Positions 50,480 through 62,300 of a stretch of DNA of 64,000 bases are shown here, one piece after another (the first letter of the stretch is position 1; every line of letters begins with the position of its first letter). The position numbers and the translations under genes are program-made. The notes beneath the pieces were generated by a model. That model was not told where the DNA came from. It saw only the letters and a program-made list of their open reading frames with translations, and did not search any database. This DNA is from Streptococcus vicugnae (GTDB lineage: Bacteria > Bacillota > Bacilli > Lactobacillales > Streptococcaceae): the NCBI RefSeq assembly GCF_016461705.1, contig NZ_JAEMHW010000002.1, positions 310,001 through 374,000 on the forward strand. The letters run 5' to 3'.

Positions 50480-50513
50480 AAACTTACTGACTTTTTTAAT
50501 AAAATAGCAAAAC

Positions 50514-51470
<957 letters not shown>

Positions 51471-52277
51471 TTACAAGATGATTTTTCCAGTTTCAAAAAC
51501 CGGTCCATCTTCACAAACACGTTGATTGGCAGCATCTTGGGCGTTTTTCAAATGCACTACACAAGCATAACAAGCCCCCATACCACATGCCATACGAGAT
51601 TCCATAGACAGATAAGCATGTGGATGGTTTTCAAATTTTTGGTCAACGTATTTCAACATTCCTGGTGCGCCACACGAGTAAATAGCATCAAAAGAATATT
51701 CTTTTGTAAGCTCATCAACAACCGTTGATACATATCCTTTAGTTCCATATGATCCATCATCAGTGGTGACATAAACCTTACCATATGCTGACAAGGCCTC
51801 TTCTAGGATAACAGCATCTTTATTCGCAAAACCAAGAACAGAAATCACTTCAACACCTTTAGCAGCTAATTGCTTAGCTGTTTCAACCAAAGGCGGAACA
51901 CCGATTCCCCCTCCGATTAACAAAGCTTTTTGCCCTGCAGAAACCACAGAAAGATCAAAACCATTTCCCTGAGGTCCCATAGTATCGACACGATCACCAG
52001 CTTTCAACTGAGATAAAATAGCTGTCCCAGCGCGTTCCACACGATAAACAATGGTTGCGACTTTATTAACTTTATCAATCTGGCAAATCGAAATCGGACG
52101 ACGTAATAATTTACTTGGATCAGGTACTCGAAGATGCAAAAACTGACCAGGAGCCATGTCCATGACCATCTCACCAGAAAGCTTCATCTCAAAAATACAA
52201 GGAGCAATCTCTCGTTGACTAACAATCAATAAGTTTTCTTTCAATACAGACGTTTTGTCTTTACAACTTGAATGCAT
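51471..52277 (-). CDS. pyrK: dihydroorotate dehydrogenase B, electron transfer subunit
   Basis: A 268-residue FAD and [2Fe-2S] subunit passing electrons from PyrD to NAD. Start at the ATG 52277 (AAAGGAACACT). FAD domain has RRPISICQID; NAD site GGGIGVPPLVETAKQL; the iron-sulfur motif MACGMGACYACVVHLK...C near the end. First gene of the pyrK-pyrD pair. Confidence 0.95.
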   Translation of the reverse strand: MHSSCKDKTSVLKENLLIVSQREIAPCIFEMKLSGEMVMDMAPGQFLHLRVPDPSKLLRRPISICQIDKVNKVATIVYRVERAGTAILSQLKAGDRVDTMGPQGNGFDLSVVSAGQKALLIGGGIGVPPLVETAKQLAAKGVEVISVLGFANKDAVILEEALSAYGKVYVTTDDGSYGTKGYVSTVVDELTKEYSFDAIYSCGAPGMLKYVDQKFENHPHAYLSMESRMACGMGACYACVVHLKNAQDAANQRVCEDGPVFETGKIIL

Positions 52278-52298
52278 AGTGTTCCTTTCACACAAAAA

Positions 52299-52426
52299 AA
52301 CCTCGCCAGAAGGCAAGGTTACAGCAAAATAAGCAGAGCACACCAAAGCATACTCACACTTTTTATTAGAGATAAAACTCTTTTTTACAGTAACCTTGAA
52401 AGTCTCTCTGAACTTAATTAAAGGTT
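52299..52426 (-). promoter_or_regulatory. PyrR-type attenuator of pyrK-pyrD
   Basis: AACCTTT...GTTC-AGAGAGAC...AAGGTT (52426-52392) is the PyrR-binding stem-loop; terminator AACCTTGCC...GGCGAGGTT (52320-52299) followed by TTTTTTTG. Same logic as at pyrF. Confidence 0.85.
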
Positions 52427-52440
52427 TTCAAATTTTAAAT

Positions 52441-52469
52441 ATTATAACGCGTTTTCATTTGCTTGTCAA
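52441..52469 (-). promoter_or_regulatory. pyrK promoter
   Basis: TTGACA (52469-52464), 17-base spacer and TATAAT (52446-52441) on the minus strand: a consensus promoter. Confidence 0.85.
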
Positions 52470-52819
52470 TTATTTTTTGTAGCAAGTGAAGATCCTTTTT
52501 ATTCTCGTGATACTTACCTTATGTGGTGCCAACGGTAGCTTCAATATTTTAGGAAACTAAGGAATTCCTAAAACTTTCGAAATGTAAGAGAAACTTCGCT
52601 TCTCTTATCCCCAACCTTAAACAATCTCCCAGATTATTTAAGCAACACATTCAAAACAAACGCAACAACCATTAACCTGAGTTTTCTTTGAAAACAAAAT
52701 TAAAGACAGTAGTTGCAGCTACTGTCTTTTTTGCGTTGTGCTATAAGTATCTTCAAACTTTAGCGTTAAATGTGTTGTAACACGTTATCGGAAAAAATTG
52801 TCAAGAAATAAGTTTTTCA
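52470..52819. other. non-coding region with hairpins, no gene seen
   Basis: Contains a perfect eight-pair hairpin TAAGAGAA-ACTTCGC-TTCTCTTA (52585-52607), a GGAATTCC palindrome with flanking AGGAA/TTCCT, and a terminator-like stem AAAGACAGTAG-TTGCAG-CTACTGTCTTT with six Ts on the plus side (52702-52735). The last probably ends transcription of the acidic-protein gene. No reading frame with a ribosome site was found. Confidence 0.4.
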
Positions 52820-54391
52820 TTATTTATAAGCTTGATAAGAATGAATGTGTAAGTCTGAACGGCCAGTAAAAGGAGCAATTTCAGACATCAAGGTTTCAAA
52901 ACGACTATCTTGCATCAAAACATTTTGACCATAAACCATTAAATGAATTGGTTCAGTCGCTTCGCTAATCAAGTTCCCTTCAGCACCAAAGATTTCTTTT
53001 TTACGACTACGCAAATCATCTAAAATTTCTTCCAAGATGACTAAAGACGCAGTCACATCATCAGAGGCGCCTTCAAATCGATCAAATGGGTTATAAAACT
53101 TGATTTCACGCTTCAAATCTTCGCCAGCATCGATGACGTAGACCATTCCCTTGTGATCGAAAAGATAATGACGGAACTGCTTCACAGCATCCTTAGGATT
53201 AATCTCTGGCAAGTTAGGCTCAGAAGCATTATTAACCTCTTCCTCTTGTTCAATGTCAAGATTATCAAGTTCTTCATCTTCTTGAGCTTTCTCTACTTGA
53301 TGATCAGCTACCTCAAGCGCAGATTCCGCATCTTCATCAAGGCTAGTTGCTTCAGAAACTACTTCTTCAGCTACTTCATCTTCTGACTCTAGACTTGATT
53401 TTTCAGGATTTTCAGCAAGTTCTACCTCTTCAATTAAATCATCAGCTTCAGAATCAACACTTTCATCACTTTCCGGTTCAAGCTGATGATTATCTTCTAG
53501 TTCTTCACTGCCATCAGTTGCTGATTCTTCGTCCTCTTTGACTTCCTCAAGCCTACTATCTTCCAAAGCAGATTCTTCCTCAAGAGATGTCTCCTCAACT
53601 TCGACTGCCTCACCAAGTTCGTGATCAGGTAATTCTTGGCTACCAAGTGTTTTATCAGCAAGATTAGTTGCTTCAGATTGTCCTTGAGACTCTTCAACCT
53701 CTTCCGCTGATACATCTTTGTTATCAACGTTATCAGTAGATTCAGATAACTCAGCAAACTCTTGTCTTTTAGCTAATTCTTTTTCAAGAAGCTCTGGAAT
53801 TGTCTCAGCTTTTTCTTCTTCAGGTTCATGATATTCTTCTTGAGACTTTCTAGGCACCAAAGCATCGATTTTAGCCATCAACTCTGCCTTATTGATTTCT
53901 CTTTTTTTGTATTCAACAACTTGGAGAGGATCCACCAAAATCGGATATTCAGATTCTTCTTTGATTGACAAATTAGTCACTCGAAGAGAGGTGAAAACAT
54001 CAATCAATACCCCAAAAACACGTTGACGATTATCACCCAAAATTGCTTGAAATACTGATTTTGATTCACAAATTTCTAAAACATGATCAATCCCGCGAAC
54101 CCAGCTACCTACAATATCCAAAGAATGATTCATCAACCTAAACGATGGTTCATCATACCAAAATGTTGACTTAATTAACTTCTCTTGCTTAGAAAGCGCA
54201 TCCACAGAAGCCAAAATTTCACCTAACTCTGATTGCACAACATTTGGCGAAAAAGAAGCCCCCAATAAAGATGGGGTCTTCTCAACCAAAACAATCTCAT
54301 CTCTGAAAAGTGTTAGGTAATGAATGCTGACAAGTAATTTTTGAATTAATAAACGATGTCCATTTGAGTTCATATCTTTCTTCACTACCAT
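52820..54391 (-). CDS. unknown protein with long acidic low-complexity region
   Basis: About 523 residues from the ATG at 54391 (AAGGTGAG eight bases upstream). Residues 1-190 look folded (LLIQKLLVSIHYLTLFRDEIVLVEKTP; MNHSLDIVGSWVRGIDHVLEICES). Residues about 195-425 are Glu/Ser/Asp-rich and disordered (SAEEVEESQGQ; EVEETSLEEESALEDSRLEEVKEDEES). A folded C-terminal part (GMVYVIDAGEDLKREIKFYNPFDRFEGASDD) follows. Likely two domains joined by an acidic linker. No signal peptide. Not recognised. Confidence 0.6.
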   Translation of the reverse strand: MVVKKDMNSNGHRLLIQKLLVSIHYLTLFRDEIVLVEKTPSLLGASFSPNVVQSELGEILASVDALSKQEKLIKSTFWYDEPSFRLMNHSLDIVGSWVRGIDHVLEICESKSVFQAILGDNRQRVFGVLIDVFTSLRVTNLSIKEESEYPILVDPLQVVEYKKREINKAELMAKIDALVPRKSQEEYHEPEEEKAETIPELLEKELAKRQEFAELSESTDNVDNKDVSAEEVEESQGQSEATNLADKTLGSQELPDHELGEAVEVEETSLEEESALEDSRLEEVKEDEESATDGSEELEDNHQLEPESDESVDSEADDLIEEVELAENPEKSSLESEDEVAEEVVSEATSLDEDAESALEVADHQVEKAQEDEELDNLDIEQEEEVNNASEPNLPEINPKDAVKQFRHYLFDHKGMVYVIDAGEDLKREIKFYNPFDRFEGASDDVTASLVILEEILDDLRSRKKEIFGAEGNLISEATEPIHLMVYGQNVLMQDSRFETLMSEIAPFTGRSDLHIHSYQAYK

Positions 54392-54577
54392 CACACTCAC
54401 CTTACAATTTATATTACATTTTTATTACAATCTTTCACTACTAATATATCATATAATAAGCAAAAGAACAACGAAAAAAAGACAAGAAGCCTGAAAATAA
54501 AAAGAAAAACCGAACGATATTTTGAAAGACTAAAAAAAGAAACCGAGTCGTAACTCAGCTTCTTCTATTTATCAAGA

Positions 54578-55432
54578 TTATTTTTTAACGTCTTGTTTGT
54601 AGAATTCTTTCAAAGCTTCTTGCCATGTTGGGATAACAAAGCCTGTAGCTTTTGCTTTTTTAAGACTCATTGTTGAGTTAAGTGGACGTTTTGCTTTTGC
54701 TGGGAATTGACTTGAATCAACTGGTTTAACCACAACGTCAGTATCTTTCAAGATTTCAACAGCAAAGTCATACCAAGTTGTATCTTCAGCAGCATCATTT
54801 GACAAGTGGTAGTAACCAAATTCTTTTTGGTTTTCTGTCAAGTAAGTCATGAATTCAGCCAAAGTACGAGTCCAAGTTGGACGACCGTGTTGGTCATTAA
54901 CAACTGTCAATGTGTCATGAGTTTTGGCAAGGTTTTGCATTGTGAAAACAAAGTTTTTACCATAGTTACCAAATACCCAAGCTGTACGGATGATGTAGAA
55001 TTTTTCAGCGTATTTTTCGACAGCTTCTTCACCCAAACGTTTTGTACGACCGTATTCAGTTTGAGGATCTGGAGTATCATCAACTTCCCATTCTTGACCA
55101 ACTGGTTTTTTACCATCAAAAACATAGTCAGTTGAAATGTAAACAAGAGTTGCACCATATTTTGCTGCAGCTTTAGCCACGATTTCAGTACCTGTTACGT
55201 TAATCGCGTAATCAAGTTCTTTACCTTCATCTTCAGCAGCATCAACCGCAGTGTAAGCCGCACAGTGGTATACAAGTGTTGGTTTGACTTGTGCAAACAC
55301 TTCATCAACTTTTTCAGCATTAGTGATGTCCATTTCTGCAACGTCAACCGCTACATACTCCTCACCACGTTCATCCAAAAGATAACGTAATTCTGTTCCT
55401 AATTGCCCATTGGCACCTGTAACTAAAATCAT
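54578..55432 (-). CDS. rmlD: dTDP-4-dehydrorhamnose reductase
   Basis: A 284-residue SDR enzyme, last step of dTDP-L-rhamnose synthesis for cell-wall polysaccharide. ATG at 55432 after GAGGAGTGCTAAA. MILVTGANGQLGTEL holds the NADPH loop; YISTDYVFDG, then TEYGRTKRLGEEA gives the Y-x-x-x-K catalytic pair; TAWVFGNYGKNFVFTM follows. Only rmlD of the pathway is seen in the window. Confidence 0.95.
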   Translation of the reverse strand: MILVTGANGQLGTELRYLLDERGEEYVAVDVAEMDITNAEKVDEVFAQVKPTLVYHCAAYTAVDAAEDEGKELDYAINVTGTEIVAKAAAKYGATLVYISTDYVFDGKKPVGQEWEVDDTPDPQTEYGRTKRLGEEAVEKYAEKFYIIRTAWVFGNYGKNFVFTMQNLAKTHDTLTVVNDQHGRPTWTRTLAEFMTYLTENQKEFGYYHLSNDAAEDTTWYDFAVEILKDTDVVVKPVDSSQFPAKAKRPLNSTMSLKKAKATGFVIPTWQEALKEFYKQDVKK

Positions 55433-55589
55433 TTTAGCACTCCTCATAATATCTAATTAAAGGCTTTCAAACCTTTTAAATCATTCCCTACTATTTTACA
55501 CTATTTTTACAAAAAAAGCAGTAATTAATGAGATTGTTCTGGTGTAGTAAATTGGTAACACTATTACTTAATGAGTTAAAATAGGAAAA

Positions 55590-56655
55590 GTGGCACAAAA
55601 CACTATCCAAATGAAGTTCATCAAAAGACTGTTTAACTTTATATTTGATTAAACGTTAAAGAGCTTAGCTGCTAAATATGGTATATCTTCAGCCTCAATC
55701 TCGAATCAGGTACGTCCTTATCGTAAAGAATACCAGTCAAACCTAAATGAAAAAATCAAATCTTGAACTTATGAAAAAAGTTCGCAAATTACACCAGAAA
55801 AAAACTGAATCAGAAATAGCAAATGACTTCTTAAAAAACTGTGTCATTCTTTGCAAAGAGAATCGAATAGAGACATATCATTTTATTGATAATTATAAAG
55901 AAAAATAAGTCTTGAGATGTCTATTTCTAAATATGAACATTCATTCTAACGATCATTACAATTATCTCAAGAAAGAAACAAGCGACTATCATTGATAAGA
56001 GCAAACTCTTCTTAGTCCAATTCAAATTATTTATCATGAGTACAATGGAAATATCGCTCACAGATTCATGAAAGTTTTTCTAGAAAGACGAGATATCTAT
56101 CTTTCTAAAACTACCGTTCACAAATATATGAATAAATTACTAAACTTAGTAAGTATTTCTCGAAGAAGGAAATCGAACTATAGAAAGGTAACATTCATAG
56201 AGTCTTTCTAAAACTCCTCAAGTGAATCTTTCCCTCAACTGAACCTAATTACATGTGATGTATAGCAGAACTGTTCAATATAACTGTACAATCATTGATT
56301 TATATGACCGTAGTGTAGTTGCAAGTAAAAATGTGAAGAAAATTACGGCTGATTTAGCTATTTCCCCTTTAGCAAAGCAACCTTGTGACCAATCAAAGTT
56401 CTGATAAATATGTTTAGTTCAAAAGAATTTCTTCATCATTATGCATTTCACAAAATATGAGTCGTCAGGTACTCCATGTGACACACCACAATAGAATGGT
56501 ATTACAATTCATTAATTTAGCCAATACTGATATGATACTATCGAGGAATTGAAACAAGTTATAAACGAATTTACCTATGTATGGTACAACCAAATCAGAT
56601 AAAATTCTTATAAAATACCTAACACCTCTAGAAAAACGATTCGAATAATTCTATT
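55590..56655 (+). pseudogene. decayed IS3-family transposase (OrfA and OrfB remnants)
   Basis: On the plus strand broken frames show an OrfA-like end (NQVRPYRKEYQSNLNEKIKS) and, further on, OrfB pieces: IYHEYNGNIAHRFMKVFLERRD, YLSKTTVHKYMNKLL, NCTIIDLYDRSVVASKN (phases vary) and a late FTYVWYNQIR. Many stops and frameshifts interrupt both. The element lies between rmlD and the pilus island. Inverted-repeat ends could not be defined. Confidence 0.75.
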
Positions 56656-56765
56656 TAGCTAATCATGATATAAAAAGATTGCCCCAGGGCAGCTTATTGA
56701 TATCTAAAAAAATATTATAATTAAATCTTTATAACATTGAAATTTAAAATAGTCTACTTTAATCG

Positions 56766-56798
56766 CATAAAAAAGAGGAGATTTAATTAATCTCCTCT
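56766..56798 (-). terminator. terminator of the pilus operon
   Basis: AGAGGAGATT-AATTA-AATCTCCTCT followed by TTTTTTATG on the minus strand, behind the last pilus gene. Confidence 0.8.
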
Positions 56799-56841
56799 CA
56801 TTATTTACTATACCTAAACTGATTAACTAACAATAACACTA

Positions 56842-57702
56842 TTAAAATTTATTTGATTTATAAAATCGATAACCCAAAGCAATAAGAACTAAAGCAGTCC
56901 CAATCAATAAATAAATTCCAAAAGTTCCTGTTTTAATAATCGGTATTTGATTTTTTGTTAATTCAGTATTAGTAATTATCATACCGTGTTTTTTTGACAT
57001 TTTTGTGTAAGTTGCTGCATATCCTTGGGGAACAACTTCTTCAACAGAATATGTAGCGTCAACAAGTAAATTTGAAAAAGTAAATGACCAATTATTACTA
57101 CTATTTAACTCTGCAGTATCAACGATTCTTCCAGATTTTTTTAATCTAACAATTACACTACTAAGTTCCTTTCCGACCCATTTTTTTTTGACCGTATAAG
57201 TCGCCATTGCTGGTAAATTATTTTCTTCTGTTTTAGGATAAACTGTAGTAGGTTGATTAGGTAAGAGCAGTACAACAAAAGGTACACTCTTCCAAAGCTG
57301 CTGAATATTCGAGGATTGATTAACCTCCACAACATAATAAACACCTGGCGTCATATTCGAAACTGTTGTTGAACCATTCAAATCCGTCACTTCACTATTA
57401 TAAAATTCTCCGTCATAGGCCATAGACTTCAACTCTTCAATAGTTTTATCAGCATACTTAAGAACTAAAGCTTTTTGATTATCTACACTTAACTCTTCGG
57501 TAGGAGCTATCTTAAATAAACTATAAGAACTCCCAGAAATAGGAACAGCCTGACTTGAGTCTTCACTATTTTTTAATTTTATTATAGTAATAGCAGCATT
57601 AGTATCATCTTGAGCATGTACTGGAATAGCAAAAACGTGAAAAATCACTATCAAGGATAATAAACAAAAAACAAAATTCTTCAGACAAGATTGCAGTTTC
57701 AT
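56842..57702 (-). CDS. minor pilin / basal subunit (Cna_B-type, non-canonical sorting motif)
   Basis: A protein of about 286 residues from the ATG at 57702, which begins a signal peptide (MKLQSCLKNFVFCLLSLIVIF, cut after VHAQ). A SpaA/Cna_B-like region follows, with TVKKKWVGKELSSVIVRLKKSG. The C-terminus has IPIIKTG before a hydrophobic stretch (GIYLLIGTALVLIALGYRFY) and KSNKF. The spacing P-x-x-x-T-G differs from LPxTG, so it may be a basal subunit anchored by another sortase. Third in the pilus operon. Confidence 0.75.
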   Translation of the reverse strand: MKLQSCLKNFVFCLLSLIVIFHVFAIPVHAQDDTNAAITIIKLKNSEDSSQAVPISGSSYSLFKIAPTEELSVDNQKALVLKYADKTIEELKSMAYDGEFYNSEVTDLNGSTTVSNMTPGVYYVVEVNQSSNIQQLWKSVPFVVLLLPNQPTTVYPKTEENNLPAMATYTVKKKWVGKELSSVIVRLKKSGRIVDTAELNSSNNWSFTFSNLLVDATYSVEEVVPQGYAATYTKMSKKHGMIITNTELTKNQIPIIKTGTFGIYLLIGTALVLIALGYRFYKSNKF

Positions 57703-57806
57703 ACCTAACATCTCTCCTTTTCTCTTCTTCAGTAAAGCGTTCAACAATTGAACGCTTTACTGAAGAGGCAAGAAAATCTTGCCTACCTCATGTTTTCTAA
57801 AACAGT

Positions 57807-59291
57807 TTATTTAGTAACACGACGTTTTACAAATAAACCTACAACTGCTAGAACAACCCCCACCGCAACAACAATAATCGAACCAATACCACCAGTCTGT
57901 GGAATAGTAACTTTATTATTCTTTACTTCTTGAGAATCTGATTTTTTAAGCTCAACAGCTGTTGGATCTTCATAATAAGAAGAAGAGTTCACTACAAATT
58001 CAATTGGTTGTTGTAAAAGCGCATAATCTTTTGGAGCCTTTGTTTCAACAATCTTATAAGTTGTTTCACCATCTTTTGCAGATTGATTAGCATTTCCATA
58101 AGGTAATCCAATAACTTCGAAATAACCATTTTCATCTGACTTGAAGACAGTTGCATTATCTTTAGAAGATATCCATTCGTTCTTAATAACCGCACCATTT
58201 GAAACAGTCTGTTTCAAATATCTATCTCCAACTTCGTTTGTTACAACAAATTCAGCACCAGATAGCTTTTCGCTTGTTGCTTTATCCACTTTTTCAAAAC
58301 GTTTACCACCTGTATGAAGCTCAGGGTTTTCATCTGGAGTATCTTCTTTTTGTTTATCCTCTGAAGGATTTGTACCATAAATTATTTTTACATCATTAGG
58401 ATTTTCCGCTCCGAGTACAGCATCTTCATTAATTGTTGCATCGTATGAAATAGTAATTTCATCACCAGCTTTTAGAGTAGCAATGTAATCATTAGTGAAT
58501 GCGACTGTAATTTTTGCTTTTTTTGTTCCTACAGATGGAGCTGTAAGAGTATAGTTGCTTGTATCAATATCTGCACCATTCAATTTGACTTTAAGATTTC
58601 CTTGATAGCTTAATCCCTTTGAAAATTCGTCATCAAATTTCAAAACTTTATATTCAGCAATTCCTTCGGGCATTACTGAAGAAACTTTGAAAGTTTTTGT
58701 TTCACCAATTAGTGCTGTATCATGTTTGTCAGTTTCATTGACAACTTTATTAATTGTTGGTTTATCAACAGTATTCTTTGGATAAACATGAACAGCATCT
58801 TCTCCAGTTGTATACCATCCTCCGTCAGCTTTAAAAACTGGAAGTTCAATTTCAACTGGTACAGCAGCAGAATTAGCAAGCTCTTCATCACCAGATACTT
58901 CAGATTTTTCTTTATTTTCAACAATAAAGTATTTACCTGCAGCTAGATTGGTGAATGTGATGTTGCCATCTGCGTCTGTGAGACCTTCTTTGATAACTTC
59001 GCCATTAACACTGCCTTTATGCACTTCAAAATAAGCGCCTTGAACAGTATCGGTAGTTCCAAAATAAGCCCCTCTATCAAGTTTTTGACCAGTGTATGCT
59101 GTACCATCATTACCAGTTTGTTTTGGCCAACCATCTAAGTTGGACATTTTAACTTTAGTCAAAACAACATCGTATTTGTCGTCAGTACCAGGTGCATTAT
59201 CCTGGGCAAAGGCAGTCACAGATCCAAGTGCTGAAAATACCAAACTTAGAGCTGCAAAAGTTGTAAACAAGAGTTGGGTAATCTTTTTCAT
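57807..59291 (-). CDS. major pilin (backbone subunit)
   Basis: A 494-residue pilin: signal peptide ending near FAQ (residue 30), pilin motif in GEDAVHVYPKNT with the linking lysine (about residue 172), two or more Ig-like Cna_B domains, the E-box YKIVETKAPKDYALL, and the C-terminal IPQTGG anchor, helix and RRVTK. Polymerised by the class C sortase(s) to form the fibre. Length and motif order match streptococcal backbone pilins. Confidence 0.93.
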   Translation of the reverse strand: MKKITQLLFTTFAALSLVFSALGSVTAFAQDNAPGTDDKYDVVLTKVKMSNLDGWPKQTGNDGTAYTGQKLDRGAYFGTTDTVQGAYFEVHKGSVNGEVIKEGLTDADGNITFTNLAAGKYFIVENKEKSEVSGDEELANSAAVPVEIELPVFKADGGWYTTGEDAVHVYPKNTVDKPTINKVVNETDKHDTALIGETKTFKVSSVMPEGIAEYKVLKFDDEFSKGLSYQGNLKVKLNGADIDTSNYTLTAPSVGTKKAKITVAFTNDYIATLKAGDEITISYDATINEDAVLGAENPNDVKIIYGTNPSEDKQKEDTPDENPELHTGGKRFEKVDKATSEKLSGAEFVVTNEVGDRYLKQTVSNGAVIKNEWISSKDNATVFKSDENGYFEVIGLPYGNANQSAKDGETTYKIVETKAPKDYALLQQPIEFVVNSSSYYEDPTAVELKKSDSQEVKNNKVTIPQTGGIGSIIVVAVGVVLAVVGLFVKRRVTK

Positions 59292-59303
59292 TTTTCCTTC
59301 CTC

Positions 59304-62300
59304 CTAAATTTCCTTTCTATTTTGCATGTAATATAACATTACTGCCATTAATAATATAACTAACCCAATCGAGATAAATGGTAATATACCGATACCACCC
59401 GTTACCGGATAGGTAGGATTCACTTTATTCTTGAGAGTCAATGTTACATCGGATGTAGCATTATCATCTGAATATTTTATAAATTTATCATTATCATCAC
59501 TGATTTCCAAATACTCTTTTGGAACATCTTCTTCGATGTAGTAAGTGTAATAACTTCCACCACTATCACGAACTGGTACTGATTCAGTTATTCTCCAGGT
59601 ATATTTTCCGTCATTATTTTGACGTTTCAATCTTACTTCTTTATATAACTCACCATTATTAGTTGAGCCATCTGTTGTTCGGTAAAGTTTTACGCTCAAA
59701 GATTCTGGTAATTTTTCATTACTTATTTCTTTTCCATCTTTGTTGTACCATTTTTTTTGAATAATTAATTGACTGCTCTCACGATTATTTGTTACACCCA
59801 AATGATTATTATCCTTTGTTTGTGATAATTCAATACCATTGTTTAAATAATCCTTAATATAGAAGAAATCAGGAATGGTACTCATATCTTCTTCAATAAA
59901 ATAGGTATATTTTACACCATTTTCATCTGCTATTGGTAGCCCATCAATTGACTTCTTCCAAGATTTAGTACCATCAGTATCATATAAGAGTTCAACATCT
60001 TGTTGAAAAGTAGCATCAACTAAATTACCAACTTTACGCTTTAAAGTCACTTTTATCTTACCAAAATCCTTTGTAGATTCATTATCAATAGCAGCGCCAT
60101 TTTCTTGCCATTTTTTAGTAATAGTTAGGCCAGTTTTGACTTTTTTATTTGTTACCGTAAAACCAGTCTCCGCAGTTGAATCTCCGCTATAAGAGGGCTG
60201 ATAATCAGAGGAAATCTCACGTTCCCGAACATCATAATGGATCTCTCTTGCATCCTGAGTAAAGTTTTGACGAATTATCTTTTCCAAAGATTCTTGATCT
60301 GGTACCTGCTTGAAGACTGTATTCCAATTATTCTCATCACTCAATGTTTGAGATTGAATAAGTGTTTCTGCTTTTTTTCCATCTGCAGTCCAGACTGCAT
60401 ACAAATCAATAGTCACTGATTCATGGCTATTTTCTTCGTCTTGCCAAACTTTTTGAATTGGAATATCAATATACTTAACGAAATTATTAGTAAAGGCCTC
60501 CGTACTAATTGTTGCCCATACATAATTCGTACGTGGAACGCGCTGACTAACTGGACTCCTTTCAAGATTTCCAAGAGTTACAGTGACATGTGTCGTTGCT
60601 GAAGTTGTGAAAAGTACAGAGTTAAGCGACCACGTATCGGATCCAGGAACATCATCAATCGACTCACGTCCGGCAACTGTTCCCCAAGGTGTAGTACCCC
60701 CATTATAGGCAGTTTGATTACCGTTTGGTCCACCTGCATATGATGTAACAATATTAGAATTTGGAACTACATAAGCACCAGATACAGTTCCCTCAGCTGG
60801 TACAACTGATTCAGGCCCATAAGCTGCTGGATTCGGATAATCCCAAGAAGGCTCACGTTGAGGATCCAACGAATTGATAGTGTAATAAGCAGCATTTTTA
60901 CTATTTAAATCACCCTCAGGCATAAGTATAGCTTGACTTTCGTCACCTCCTCTTGGAACAAACTGCAAGTCAACCTGAAATTTATTAACATTCTGCCAAA
61001 CCCAACCACCAAATAACAAGTCACTAATTTCAATAAGTGGATAATACTGTGAATAAGCAGAGTAATACTCACTACCATTGTTAATATTGATTGTTCTGTT
61101 TTTATAGGGTGTAACCTTAATTGTAGCAATTGCATCTACCAACTGTCCGTCATAATAAGCTGCATCAGTGTATCTAACTTTAACCCACATTCCTGTTGTA
61201 TCTAACGACAAATCAGATTCGCTCCAACCAGAATTTGGATCTGTTTGATACCCTCTATCAGACCAATTTGAAGGTTTAAATCTCACTAACATCGCTGTTC
61301 TGGAACTATTATCCATGGCCTTTCTAATATTAGGATCAAGTCCATAGCCAGTATCTTCAATCCTATAATCACCACCATGAACTCTATTATTTGTCTGTGT
61401 TTGATTACCTCCCGATACACGAACATAGCTGTCAACTTGACTACCAACATCTATAATTTCTACTCTAGAAGTTGATGGCATATTTTTAATAATCTGCATA
61501 TTATTAAAAGGGGCAATGTCACCTTCTGTAATTGTTTCAGGCTGGGTGATACCACGTGAAGCACTTAATAGTTTAGAACGTTTTAACTTTTTGATAGCAA
61601 TATTGATAACATCTACTTCTTTCCAACTATCATCTATATACTGTTCAAACTTACCATTTGCAGTGATTCTAATTTTTATAGGTTTATCATTATCTTGAAA
61701 TTGATAGACATCAGATTCTTTCAAATCATAAACTACTCCAACTTCTAAATCAAGTGTCGGAGAGTCTTCTGCACTTACCCAACTTGCCAATGTCATTTCA
61801 GGTTCACTCTCCTTATAAAACATAAAGGAAGCAGGATACCAATCTTTTGTATTATCCTCAGCATCATAAACATTTATCTTAGGAAGAGTAACTGTTAAAA
61901 TCTTCTTTTCTTCAGCCTTAAGTGTATTTTCTTTGTCCGATGAATCATCATTCGTCGTTTTATCGTTTCCAGAATCTATACTTGGTATCATTGACAAAAT
62001 CAAAGTCCCGGATTTTTCTTCTTTATCCCACTGATTACCATCCGATAAAACAAAAACATCACCGTTCTCATCAATCTTAAATATTTCATCATCAAAAGCA
62101 TCATATCCTTTAACACTGTTAACTTTAATAAGATACTCTTTGTTAATCTTTAGATTAATATTTTTAATTTCATCACTTGTCGCCCATTTTTCAACAATAT
62201 TATTACTATCCCTTTCTCGAATCTCAATACCTACATTATTGATATTTTCATCTGTTTTTTTATTTTTTAAGAAAATTGCAACTTCCTTTTCTTGTGATTT

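Noticed and set aside
53153-53541. Plus-strand frames opposite the acidic protein
   Set aside because: Leu/Phe-rich mirror images of a Glu/Asp-rich gene, the usual antisense artefact.
58199-58399. Plus-strand frame inside the major pilin
   Set aside because: Antisense shadow of pilin coding sequence.
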